DNA of 18,392 nt from an uncultured Clostridia bacterium (GCA_947383645.1 CANDEH010000045.1:1-18392); one strand, 5' to 3'; counted from the first letter of the stretch, positions 6,335 through 14,175 are shown. The notes: generated by a model from the sequence alone, not told the origin. Translations and numbers: made by a program.

Positions 6335-6359
6335 AGAACATTGTTCCATCTAATAGAAC
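6335..6359. promoter_or_regulatory. Putative IclR operator at the buk promoter
   Basis: GTTCCATCTAATAGAAC (6343-6359) is the GTTCY-N7-RGAAC inverted repeat and agrees with the oxidoreductase site at 14 of 17 positions. A further half-site AGAAC (6335-6339) stands 20 bases from its repeat at 6355. The same 20-base step occurs at the oxidoreductase promoter. The site lies on the predicted start and leader, a position suited to repression. Confidence 0.7.
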
Positions 6360-6379
6360 GCAAAAACGGAGGTGCTGCC

Positions 6380-7438
6380 GTGAAGCTTCTGATTATCAAC
6401 CCGGGCGGTTTTTCCACAAAAATCGCCGTGTTTTCCGATGAAAAGGAGGTTTTAAAGAAAAATATATCCCACAGCGCAGAGGATCTGAGCCCCTACCCCA
6501 GGGTGTTTGACCAGTACGCCTTCCGCCGGGATCTGGTGGTGCAGACGGTGGAGGAGGCGGGCCACCCCATCCGCAGCTTTGACTGCGTGGTGGGACGGGG
6601 CGGCCTGGTGCGGCCCGTGCCTGGCGGGACCTACGCGGTGAACCAGCGCATGATCGACGATCTGCGCGGGGCGGTGGAGGGGGAGCACGCCTCCAACCTG
6701 GGCGCGGTGATCGCCAAGCAGCTGGGAGATGAGATCGGGGTCCCCTCCTTCGTGGTGGACCCGGTGGCGGTGGACGAGATGATGCCCAAGGCCCGCATCT
6801 CCGGGATCTCCGACCTGGAGCGCCCCAGCTGGTTCCACGCCCTCAACCACAAGGCGGTGGCCCGGTGGGCGGCAGAGCGCATGGGGAGGAGGTACGAGGA
6901 CTGCAACCTGATTATTGCCCACCTGGGCTCCGGCAACTCCGTGGTGGCCCACTGCAGGGGCCGCATGATCGACGGCAGCGGCGGGCGCACCAACGGCCCC
7001 TTCTCCCCCGAGCGCAGCGGCGGCCTGCCCACCTACCCCCTGGTGGAGCTATGCTACTCCGGAAAGTATACCCACAGCGAGATGGTGGCGAAGCTCAGTA
7101 GCGTGGGCGGCATGTACGACTACCTGGGCACCAAGGACGCCCAGGAGATTGAGCGGCGGATGGCGGCGGGGGACGAGAAGGCCCGGCTGGTCTATGAGGC
7201 CTTTGTCTACAGCGTGGCCAAGGAGATCTGTTCTTACGCCGCGGCCTTTGAGGGAAAGGTGGACCGGGTGGTTCTCACCGGCGGGATTGCCCACTCCGAC
7301 TACGTGGTGCGGGAGGTGGGCCGCATGACCGCCTTCCTGGCTCCGCTGGAGGTTGTGGCCGGCGAATTTGAAATGGAGGCTCTGGCTCTGGGCGCTCTCC
7401 GCGTGCTGCGCGGAGAGGAGGAGGCCAGGGAGTATTGA
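6380..7438 (+). CDS. buk: Butyrate kinase (acyl kinase)
   Basis: This 352-residue member of the acetate/butyrate kinase family makes ATP from butyryl- or branched acyl-phosphate and ADP. I start it at the GTG at 6380, with GGAGG (6368-6372) seven bases upstream, so the protein opens (M)KLLIINPGGFSTKIAVF as butyrate kinases do. An ATG at 6341 lies within the operator and has no ribosome site. Family blocks visible include VVGRGGLVRPVPGGTYAVN, HLGSGNSVVAH and VLTGGIAHS. The usual N-terminal NPGSTSTK reads NPGGFSTK here, so two residues of the nucleotide/phosphate loop differ while the following S, T and K remain. The phosphotransbutyrylase gene starts nine bases later, giving a classic substrate-level phosphorylation pair. 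The gene context suggests acyl groups derived from amino acids. Confidence 0.93.
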   Translation: MKLLIINPGGFSTKIAVFSDEKEVLKKNISHSAEDLSPYPRVFDQYAFRRDLVVQTVEEAGHPIRSFDCVVGRGGLVRPVPGGTYAVNQRMIDDLRGAVEGEHASNLGAVIAKQLGDEIGVPSFVVDPVAVDEMMPKARISGISDLERPSWFHALNHKAVARWAAERMGRRYEDCNLIIAHLGSGNSVVAHCRGRMIDGSGGRTNGPFSPERSGGLPTYPLVELCYSGKYTHSEMVAKLSSVGGMYDYLGTKDAQEIERRMAAGDEKARLVYEAFVYSVAKEICSYAAAFEGKVDRVVLTGGIAHSDYVVREVGRMTAFLAPLEVVAGEFEMEALALGALRVLRGEEEAREY

Positions 7439-7447
7439 GGAACTGCT

Positions 7448-8347
7448 ATGCTGAAGGATTTTAAGGAACTGCTGCAAAAGGCCCAGGCCGCGCCGCCCCG
7501 GCGGGTCAGCGTTGCTGTGGCGGAGGACGAGGCGGTGCTCACCGCCGTCCGTACCGCCGCGGAGCTGGGCTTTGTCAAGCCCCTCCTGGTGGGCGACGGG
7601 GACAGGATCAGCGCCATCGCCGGAAAGATCGGTTTTACCGGCTACGAGCTGATCCACCGGGCCGACCCGGCGGAGGCCGTAGAGACCGCTGTCCGTGCGG
7701 TACGGGAGGGCAGAGCCGACGTACTGATGAAGGGCCTGGTGAACACCTCGGTGTACATGCGAGGCATTCTGAATCGGGAGTGGGGACTGCGCACCGGCCG
7801 CCTCTTGAGCCTGCTGGCGGTGTATGAGCTGCCCCAGTACCACAAGCTGCTCTACTGTAGCGACAGCGGCGTCAACGTGGCGCCGGGGCTGGAGCAGAAG
7901 AGGGATATTCTGGTCAACGCCCTCTTGGCCATGAAGAACCTGGGCCTGACGTGTCCCAAGACCGCGCTGCTCACCGCCAACGAGATGGTGGACCCCAAGG
8001 TGCAGGCCACCGTGGACGCGGCGGCCCTGGTGGAGATGGCCCGGAAGGGCGAGCTGCCCCCCTGCTTGGCGGAGGGCCCCATCGCCTTTGATGTGGCCTT
8101 TGACGCCCACGCCGCCGCCCACAAGGGCATCGAAAGCCGTATCGCCGGGGATGTGGATCTGCTGATCTTCCCCAACATTGAGGCGGGAAATATTCTGGGA
8201 AAATCCTGGCTCCAGTTTAACGGCGCCAAGTGGGCGGGAATTATCCTGGGCGCGTCGGCGCCGGCGGTCTTAGGATCCCGGTCCGACACGCCGGAGATCA
8301 AGATCAACTCCATCGCCATGGCGTGCCTGGCGGCGGAGCATCAGTAG
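7448..8347 (+). CDS. ptb: Phosphate butyryltransferase (phosphotransbutyrylase)
   Basis: This 299-residue PTA/PTB-family phosphotransacylase has the normal length for Ptb. It converts acyl-CoA plus phosphate to acyl-phosphate, the substrate of the kinase encoded just upstream. Family features include VAVAEDEAVLTAVRTAAELG near the N-terminus, LLVGDGDRI, VLMKGLVNTSVYMRGIL in the middle and DLLIFPNIEAGNILGKSW near the end. The ATG at 7448 follows a GAGGA site that overlaps the buk stop, so the two genes are probably co-transcribed and coupled. The order buk-ptb is reversed from the ptb-buk order of solventogenic clostridia. Acyl chain preference (butyryl, isobutyryl, isovaleryl or aryl) cannot be read from the sequence. 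Confidence 0.93.
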   Translation: MLKDFKELLQKAQAAPPRRVSVAVAEDEAVLTAVRTAAELGFVKPLLVGDGDRISAIAGKIGFTGYELIHRADPAEAVETAVRAVREGRADVLMKGLVNTSVYMRGILNREWGLRTGRLLSLLAVYELPQYHKLLYCSDSGVNVAPGLEQKRDILVNALLAMKNLGLTCPKTALLTANEMVDPKVQATVDAAALVEMARKGELPPCLAEGPIAFDVAFDAHAAAHKGIESRIAGDVDLLIFPNIEAGNILGKSWLQFNGAKWAGIILGASAPAVLGSRSDTPEIKINSIAMACLAAEHQ

Positions 8348-8447
8348 TGTAGACAGGTGTGCCAGATGAGGTGTGCCCACATTCGGAAGGACCGGTACTT
8401 TTGAATGAGACGGCATATCCCATCAACAGAGAGGAGGAGTATATCGT

Positions 8448-9632
8448 ATGAGCTTTTCAAAACGTATGGACCGGGTCAAGGCCTCCGGCATCCGCGCGGT
8501 GCAGAAGCGCATTGCCAGCAAGCCGGAGGTGATCTCCTTTGCCGCCGGCCTGCCCGATCCCAACCTGTACCCCCTGGACGACTATAAGGCCGCGCTGGAC
8601 AGCCTGATGGCGGAGCGGGCCCGCCCGGCCTTCTCCTATGGCCTGACCAAGGGCTACGGCCCCCTGCTGGACCTGCTGGTCAGGCGGATGAGGGAGAAGG
8701 AGGGGGTCGAGTGCACAAAGGACAATCTGTGTATCCTCAGCGGATCCCAGCAGGGCCTGGGCCTGGCTGCCCTGATGTTTGTGGACGAGGGGGACGTGAT
8801 TATCACCGAGAACCCCAGCTACCTGGGGGCTATCAACGCCTGCCGCCCCTACGGCCCGGAGTTCGTGGGCGTGGACACCGACGACGACGGCATGGTGATC
8901 GAGGATGTGGAGCGGGTGCTCAGGGAGAACCCCCGGGCCAAGATGATCTATGTGATCCCCAACTTCCAGAATCCCACCGGCAAAGCCTGGACCTTGGAGC
9001 GCCGCAAGCGCTTTATGGAGGTGGTCAGCCAGTACGACGTGATGGTGCTGGAGGACAACCCCTACGGGGAGATCCGCTTCAAGGGGGAGCACCTGCCCTG
9101 CCTGAAGACGCTGGACAGAAAGGACCAGGTAATCTATTTGGGGTCCTTCTCCAAGATCATGGCCCCCGGCCTGCGGGTAGCCTGGGTCTGCGCCGCCCCG
9201 GAGGTGGCCGCCATGACGGAGCGGATGAAGGAGACCCTGGACCTTCAGAGCCCGGAGTTTACCCAGCACTTTGTGGTGTCCTACCTGGAGAAGTTTGATA
9301 TTGAGCCCCACATCGCGAAGATTCAGGCCACCTACAAGGCCCGCAGCGATCTGATGCTGGAGATGATCCGCAGGCACTTCCCCGCCTCGGTGAAGTACAC
9401 GGAGCCGGAGGGCGGCATGTTTCTGTGGCTGGAGCTGCCCGGCGGCCTGGACGCGGACGCGCTGCTGGACGAGGCGCTGGAGGCCGGCGTGGCCTACATC
9501 CCCGGCGAGTCCTTCTACGCCAATAACGGCCCCAAGAACACCATCCGCATGAACTTCACCACCGTTTCCGAGGAGCAGATTGTCAAGGGCATGGAGATCC
9601 TCGGCAATGTGCTGAAAAGGCACATCCAGTGA
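8448..9632 (+). CDS. PLP-dependent aminotransferase (class I/II, 2-aminoadipate/aromatic type)
   Basis: This 394-residue fold-type I aminotransferase belongs to the branch typified by 2-aminoadipate aminotransferase and the catalytic domain of MocR proteins, here without a DNA-binding domain. It carries FAAGLPDP (31-38), PNFQNPTG (171-178, with the PLP-contacting Asn), EDNPYG (202-207, with Asp203), the Schiff-base lysine Lys236 in SFSK and Arg243 after it. The ATG at 8448 has GAGGAGG about ten bases upstream. It lies 100 bp after ptb with no terminator between them, so it probably shares the buk transcript. In this setting it would turn an amino acid into the 2-oxoacid used by the oxidoreductase at 2362-4918. 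Enzymes of this branch accept aromatic, branched-chain or 2-aminoadipate substrates, and the real substrate is unknown. Confidence 0.88.
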   Translation: MSFSKRMDRVKASGIRAVQKRIASKPEVISFAAGLPDPNLYPLDDYKAALDSLMAERARPAFSYGLTKGYGPLLDLLVRRMREKEGVECTKDNLCILSGSQQGLGLAALMFVDEGDVIITENPSYLGAINACRPYGPEFVGVDTDDDGMVIEDVERVLRENPRAKMIYVIPNFQNPTGKAWTLERRKRFMEVVSQYDVMVLEDNPYGEIRFKGEHLPCLKTLDRKDQVIYLGSFSKIMAPGLRVAWVCAAPEVAAMTERMKETLDLQSPEFTQHFVVSYLEKFDIEPHIAKIQATYKARSDLMLEMIRRHFPASVKYTEPEGGMFLWLELPGGLDADALLDEALEAGVAYIPGESFYANNGPKNTIRMNFTTVSEEQIVKGMEILGNVLKRHIQ

Positions 9633-9714
9633 GGACGCCCCGCCCGGGCGGCGGCCGTTTTACGGAACTCTTTGTTTTCCTGCCCGATGTCCCCCGAAAA
9701 GAAAGGAGACTCTT

Positions 9715-10959
9715 ATGAAGAGCAGATTCTCAATCGGATTGATTTTTAAATTTGTTGTGCTGGGGCTCTCATGGACCATGGCGTATAACCTCGCCTTTCT
9801 TCAGTACACGCTCTACGACCCCATGCTGGAGACCTTCGGGTGCTCCAACGCGCAGCTGGGCCTTCTGCTGACGATCTTTGGAATCTTCAACATCCTCGGC
9901 GCGCCCATCGGCGGGTGGCTCTGCGACAAATTTAACTGCAAGGCCATCTATGTGGGCTCTATGATCGTCCTGGGCCTGTTCTCTGCGCTGTTGCTGTTCA
10001 ACACCAGCTACAGCATGGCGGTTGTCGTGTGGATCGGCCTGGGCATCGGCGCGCTTTTGATGAACTATCCCGCCCACGTAAAGGTCATTCACGCCATCGC
10101 CACAGAGGGCAACGCCGGCAAATATTTCGGGTTCAACGAATCCTTTTGCGGCGTTGGCGGCATTATTATCAGCGCACTGGTCCTCTATGTGTTCAATCAG
10201 GCCGCCAACGCGGCCGCCGGTATCCACGCGGTGATCGTCCTGAACACCGTCCTCTGCTTCGTAATTGCCGTGGCCAACTGGTTTATCCTCCGGGATGTGA
10301 CCATTGAAAAGTCCACAGAGGAGAAGGAGAAGATCAGCGGAAAGGACTTCTTCATCGTGCTGAAGAGCCCCAAGACGTGGATCCTGGCTCTGGGTATCTT
10401 CAGCGTCTACACCTGCGCCTGCTCCATGTCCTATTTCACGCCCTACTACACGGCGGCCTTCGGCGGAACTGTGACCTTCGCCGGCGCCATGGCGATTCTC
10501 CGTCTCTACGGGATGAAGCTGATCGGCGGCCCCATCGGCGGCGCGCTGTCTGACAAGCTGAAGTCGCCCTCCAAGGTGCTGATTCTGGTGAACGCGCTGA
10601 TTATCGTCTGCTACGCGGCCACGATGATGCTGGGCGGCGAAGCGGTTTCGGCGTTTATCTTCCTGATTCTGCTGGTTGCCATCATTGTCTACATGGGCAA
10701 GGGCAGCTACTACGCCGTCTCCGAGGAACTGGGCATTCCGCAGAAATATGCCGCCACCTCGGTGGGAATCGCCGCCGCTGTGGGCTTCTCTCCCGACATC
10801 TTCATCTTTGTCCTGATCGGCCACTGGATCGACAACTACGGTGTTGCCGGCTACCGCTACACCTTTATTTTCCAGATCTGCGTCGCAGTACTGGGTATCT
10901 GTGCCAGTCTGCTGGGCCTCTACTACAAGAAGAAGGTCGCTGCGCAGAGTGAGAAATAA
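9715..10959 (+). CDS. MFS transporter
   Basis: This 414-residue membrane protein of the major facilitator superfamily has about 12 hydrophobic segments. Motif A-like loops occur in each half: GGWLCDKFNCK near residues 64-74 and GGALSDKLKSPSK near 277-289. A central charged loop (KSTEEKEKISGKD) separates the two six-helix bundles. The ATG at 9715 has AAAGGAG eight bases upstream. It lies between the aminotransferase and the amidohydrolase with no terminator on either side (a GC-rich palindrome near 9641-9652 has no T-run), so it is probably part of the buk operon. The substrate is not identifiable. Context suggests uptake of an amino acid, N-acyl amino acid or related organic acid, or export of the acid product. 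Confidence 0.85.
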   Translation: MKSRFSIGLIFKFVVLGLSWTMAYNLAFLQYTLYDPMLETFGCSNAQLGLLLTIFGIFNILGAPIGGWLCDKFNCKAIYVGSMIVLGLFSALLLFNTSYSMAVVVWIGLGIGALLMNYPAHVKVIHAIATEGNAGKYFGFNESFCGVGGIIISALVLYVFNQAANAAAGIHAVIVLNTVLCFVIAVANWFILRDVTIEKSTEEKEKISGKDFFIVLKSPKTWILALGIFSVYTCACSMSYFTPYYTAAFGGTVTFAGAMAILRLYGMKLIGGPIGGALSDKLKSPSKVLILVNALIIVCYAATMMLGGEAVSAFIFLILLVAIIVYMGKGSYYAVSEELGIPQKYAATSVGIAAAVGFSPDIFIFVLIGHWIDNYGVAGYRYTFIFQICVAVLGICASLLGLYYKKKVAAQSEK

Positions 10960-10988
10960 GCGGGATTGCAGTCAGGAGGAAAATCAAC

Positions 10989-12149
10989 ATGACGAATAGA
11001 GAATGCATCATATCCGCCATTGACGGGAAGGCCGCCCTGCTCCAGGACCTCAGCCGGTGGCTGTTCGACCACCCGGAGATTGGACTGGAGGAATTTGAGA
11101 GCTCCAAACACCTGTGCCAGGTGATGCGGGAGCTGGGCTTCGAGGTGGAGGATCACCTGTACGGCATGGAGACCGCTTTCCGCGCCACAAAGAAGAATGG
11201 GGACGGCCCCCGCGTGGCCCTGATGGCGGAGTACGACGCCCTGCCCGGCGCGGGCCACGCCTGCGGCCACAACATGATCGCCTCCATGTGCGTGGGCGCG
11301 GCCATCGGTCTGGGCGCCGTCCTGGACAGCGGCGTCCCCGGCGAGGTGACCGTCATCGGCTCCCCCTCCGAGGAGACGGGCCACGGCAAGCCCTATCTGG
11401 TGGAGCACGGGGCATATGACGGCTTCGACGCGGCGATGTCCATCCACCCCGGCGCCTTTACCAAGGTACATTTGGACTGGATCGCCATCGGCGGGATTGA
11501 CTTTCATTTCACCGGCCGGCCTGCCCATGCCGGCGCGGCCCCCTATGAGGGCGTCAACGCTCTGGACGCTGTCGTGGTGTTCTACAGCGCGGTAAACGCC
11601 CTGCGCCAGCAGCTCAAGGACGGCACCCGTGTCCACGGCATTATCCTGGAGGCCGGGTCCGCGGCCAACATCATTCCCGACAGCGGCCGGGTCCGCATGG
11701 AGTTCCGCGCCAAGGAGCAGGCATACTTTGACGAGGTGGTGGAGAAGGTGGTCAACTGCGCCAGGGGCGCGGCGCTGGCCACCGGCTGTGAGCTGGAGTA
11801 CCACCACTATGAGCCCACCTGCCAGGGGGTGCTGCACAACCAGACGCTGGGCGGACAGTTCGCCCGGGAGATGGAGGCGATGGGCATTTCGGAGGAACCG
11901 GTGGCCTTTACAGGCTCCACGGATGTGGGCAATGTCAGCCAGGTTGTGCCCACCATTCACCCGGTGCTCCGCATTATGGAGGGGACCTGCTCCCTTCACA
12001 CCCCCGAGTTCCGGGACGCCACGCTTCAGCCCATGGCCATGGAGCGCCTGCTGGAGGGCGCCAAGCTCCTGGCGCTGACCGGACTGCGCGTGCTGGAGGA
12101 TGCCGACTTTCGCGCGAGGGCCAGAGCGGAACTTCCCGGCGCGAAGTGA
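10989..12149 (+). CDS. M20 family metal-dependent amidohydrolase (AbgB/hippurate hydrolase-like)
   Basis: This 386-residue M20 peptidase/amidohydrolase is predicted to hydrolyse the amide bond of an N-acyl amino acid, aminobenzoyl-glutamate type conjugate or small peptide. The metal ligands are visible: GHACGHNM (89-96, with Cys92 and His94), PSEETGHG (126-133, with the catalytic and metal glutamates) and MSIHPG (150-155, with His153). A late histidine occurs in CSLHTPEFRD. The His-Asn ending of the HACGHN motif is shared with the AbgB-like group, whereas hippurate hydrolases usually have HACGHD. The middle segment (about 170-285) is the dimerisation domain. The ATG at 10989 has AGGAGG about ten bases upstream and lies 29 bp after the transporter, so they are co-transcribed. 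No signal peptide is seen, so it acts in the cytoplasm on imported substrate. Its role as the amino-acid-releasing step is inferred. Confidence 0.88.
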   Translation: MTNRECIISAIDGKAALLQDLSRWLFDHPEIGLEEFESSKHLCQVMRELGFEVEDHLYGMETAFRATKKNGDGPRVALMAEYDALPGAGHACGHNMIASMCVGAAIGLGAVLDSGVPGEVTVIGSPSEETGHGKPYLVEHGAYDGFDAAMSIHPGAFTKVHLDWIAIGGIDFHFTGRPAHAGAAPYEGVNALDAVVVFYSAVNALRQQLKDGTRVHGIILEAGSAANIIPDSGRVRMEFRAKEQAYFDEVVEKVVNCARGAALATGCELEYHHYEPTCQGVLHNQTLGGQFAREMEAMGISEEPVAFTGSTDVGNVSQVVPTIHPVLRIMEGTCSLHTPEFRDATLQPMAMERLLEGAKLLALTGLRVLEDADFRARARAELPGAK

Positions 12150-12173
12150 GCCTGACCGCTTTAAAAGACGCAT

Positions 12174-12195
12174 TTTAAGGAAGCGCTTCCTTAAA
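12174..12195. promoter_or_regulatory. 22-bp perfect palindrome, possible LacI/CcpA-type operator
   Basis: TTTAAGGAAGC is followed directly by its reverse complement, giving a 22-bp perfect palindrome centred on GAAGCGCTTC, with no loop. The central AAGCGCTT is the form favoured by LacI-family regulators, including CcpA at cre sites. It is flanked by ACGCAT direct repeats (12168-12173, 12195-12200). It lies between the amidohydrolase and the YfcC-type gene. Confidence 0.5.
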
Positions 12196-12215
12196 CGCAT
12201 ACTCTCTCTCACCTA

Positions 12216-12248
12216 CCCGCGGAAGATGCCCCAGGCATCTTCCGCGGG
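12216..12248 (+). repeat. Intergenic 15-bp stem-loop
   Basis: CCCGCGGAAGATGCC (12216-12230) pairs perfectly with 12234-12248 around a 3-nt CCA loop. No T-run follows, so it may be an mRNA-stabilising or weak terminating hairpin between the amidohydrolase and the downstream carrier gene. Confidence 0.55.
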
Positions 12249-12302
12249 CGGGTTAGGGACCATTCCGGCAATATGGGCCAATTTTTCACAAGGGAGGCAT
12301 TT

Positions 12303-13721
12303 ATGGAAGACGGTAAATTGAAAAAGCGAAAGAAATTCCCGTTTCCGGACACGTACGTGCTGATTGTCTGTCTAATGCTCCTTGCTCTGATATTGACGTA
12401 TCTGATCCCCTCCGGAACCTTTGACCGCGTCACGGAGGGCGGAAGGGAGATCGTGCAGCCGGGAACCTATCACACAGTGGAGCAGACTCCGGTCGGCATC
12501 GGGCAGTTTTTCATGGCGATTCCGTCGGGACTTCTGAAAAACGCCATTACGGTGTTCTTTATCTTCATCATCGGCGGGGCCTTCGGCGTTGTCAACGCGA
12601 CGGAGTCCCTTCACCGCCTGATTGCGCAGGTGATCCACCGGACGGGCGCCTCCTCCAGGCGGAGCGAGTGGGTCATTGTGCTGCTGGTGGTCATGTTTGG
12701 CCTGGCCGGCGGCGTGATTGGGATGGCGGAGGAGTGTCTGGCCTTCCTCCCGATCCTGATTACGCTGACCATCGGGCTGGGATATGACGCCGTCGTGGGC
12801 GCGGCCATCGTCCTGATGGGCGTTGCCATGGGATATGGCGCGGCCCCCATCAACCCCTTTACAGTGGGATTGGCCCAGTCCATCGCGGGACTTCCCATGT
12901 TCTCCGGCATGTGGCTGCGCTGGATTTTCTGGTGTGTCAGCGTAGTGCTTCTCAGCGGATATCTGGTTCGCTATTGCCGGAAAATCAGCAGGAATCCGGA
13001 GCGCAGCCTGGTCTATGGGGAGGACTACTCCGAGTTCTCGCTGAAGGACATCCATACAGAGCACGCCGTGCTGACAAAGCGGCAGGTCGCCACGCTGGCT
13101 GTCTTTTTCGGCGGCATAGCGCTGCTGATGGTGCTGATTGTCGTGAAGTCGTGGTATCTGCACGAGCTGGTGGCCTACTTCTTTGTACTGGGGATTCTCT
13201 GCGGCCTCATATACGGGATGACGCCAAATGAGATTGCCCGGCACTTTGTTGCGGGAATGAGCGAGATGACCTATCCGGCCATTCTGGTTGGACTGGCCTC
13301 CGCCATCTCCATCATCATGGAGCAGGGACAGATTTTGGACACCATTGTCTACGGCTGTTCCCGCGTACTGGACTTTGCGCCCACTGTCCTCAAGGGCGGC
13401 ATCATGATGCTGATCCAGAGCGTCATCAACCTCTTCGTACCCTCCGGCACGGGGCAGGCCATCGTCACCATGCCGCTGATGGCCCCGCTGGCCGATGTCT
13501 CCGGCCTGACGCGGCAGATCTCGGTATTTGCCTACCAGATGGGCGACGGCTTCTCCAACGCGATTGTCCCCACACTGGGAATGCTGATGGCGGGAATATC
13601 CATGGGGAAGATCTCCTACGGCCGCTGGGCGCGGTTTGCGGGCAAGTGGCTGGCGATTCAGCTGGTAATCAACTTTATTTTCCAGATTTTTGCTGTGCTG
13701 ATTAACTACGGTCCCTTTTGA
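12303..13721 (+). CDS. YfcC family carrier (C4-dicarboxylate/basic amino acid carrier-like)
   Basis: This 472-residue polytopic membrane protein belongs to the YfcC/DcuC-like carrier family. A short basic N-terminus (KLKKRKK) is followed by a first membrane helix at about 17-36. The family phrase LIPSGTFDRV and repeated hydrophobic segments come next, with paired conserved loops such as GMAEECLAFLPI, GAAPINPFTVGLAQ and, in the second half, LFVPSGTGQAIVTMPLMAPL. I start at the ATG at 12303, which has AGGGAGG five bases upstream; the ATG at 12273 has no ribosome site. It follows the amidohydrolase by 153 bp containing two palindromes, so it may be separately regulated or the end of the operon. 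Known relatives carry dicarboxylates or basic amino acids, and related amidohydrolases often sit beside their substrate carrier. The substrate is unknown. Confidence 0.85.
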   Translation: MEDGKLKKRKKFPFPDTYVLIVCLMLLALILTYLIPSGTFDRVTEGGREIVQPGTYHTVEQTPVGIGQFFMAIPSGLLKNAITVFFIFIIGGAFGVVNATESLHRLIAQVIHRTGASSRRSEWVIVLLVVMFGLAGGVIGMAEECLAFLPILITLTIGLGYDAVVGAAIVLMGVAMGYGAAPINPFTVGLAQSIAGLPMFSGMWLRWIFWCVSVVLLSGYLVRYCRKISRNPERSLVYGEDYSEFSLKDIHTEHAVLTKRQVATLAVFFGGIALLMVLIVVKSWYLHELVAYFFVLGILCGLIYGMTPNEIARHFVAGMSEMTYPAILVGLASAISIIMEQGQILDTIVYGCSRVLDFAPTVLKGGIMMLIQSVINLFVPSGTGQAIVTMPLMAPLADVSGLTRQISVFAYQMGDGFSNAIVPTLGMLMAGISMGKISYGRWARFAGKWLAIQLVINFIFQIFAVLINYGPF

Positions 13722-13813
13722 TACAGGAAAAGAATTGTGCCTGAATAGAGCGTGCCCCATTGAGACGGCCTCCCATGGCCTGATAAATTGAACAGGCGGA
13801 GATAGATTGAGCG

Positions 13814-13863
13814 GCGGAAAGGCCCGCTGTCTGTGAAGAGCAGACGGCGGGCTTTTCCGCTTT
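13814..13863 (+). terminator. Terminator of the buk-to-YfcC gene cluster
   Basis: A 20-bp stem (13814-13833 with 13841-13860, two G-U pairs, 7-nt loop) begins GCGGAAAGGCCCGC, carries TTTT in its 3' arm and is followed by TTT. It closes the long plus-strand gene cluster 92 bp after the last stop. Confidence 0.78.
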
Positions 13864-14175
13864 GCCCTCCTGCGGCGGTTGCTGTGATAGTCCGCAAAGT
13901 CCGCTGTTCCGGGGTGGGACAAAAAGAAGCTGCGCAAGCGGCAGCTTGGGGCGCTGGTGCTAATTTAAGGAAGCTGGGATTACATCGACGTGCGCGGCCT
14001 GCCAGACAGATTTTTTGCCCGCGAAGCAAAAAATGCAGAAATCCGTATGGATTCCCGGACTTTTTAAGGCAGCCCGGGCAGAGAATTTGACGGCAAGACT
14101 TGTGCGTCGATTTATTCAGGGCTTCCTTCAGCGCAGTACTTCGGAAAAGGTTCCTGTAAGACGTTCAGATTGATA
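13864..14175. other. Gene-free stretch with two small hairpins
   Basis: No credible coding region is seen. AAGCTGC/GCAGCTT (13927-13947) is followed, on the minus strand, by CTTTTT and would look like a small minus-strand terminator. ATTTTTTGC pairs with GCAAAAAAT (14010-14034). The small open frames here have no ribosome sites or recognisable content. Confidence 0.45.

Noticed and set aside
9641..9652. CCGCCCGGGCGG palindrome between the aminotransferase and the MFS gene
   Set aside because: It is short, purely GC and without a T-run or a related copy at another promoter; likely chance in GC-rich sequence.
12372..13937. Long minus-strand frame (521 codons) opposite the YfcC-type gene
   Set aside because: Antisense shadow with shadow-like composition; the plus strand encodes a well-formed membrane carrier with a ribosome site.
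13833..14090. 85-codon plus-strand frame after the YfcC gene
   Set aside because: It starts inside a terminator loop, has no ribosome site and an Arg/Pro/Ala-rich composition without recognisable motifs.
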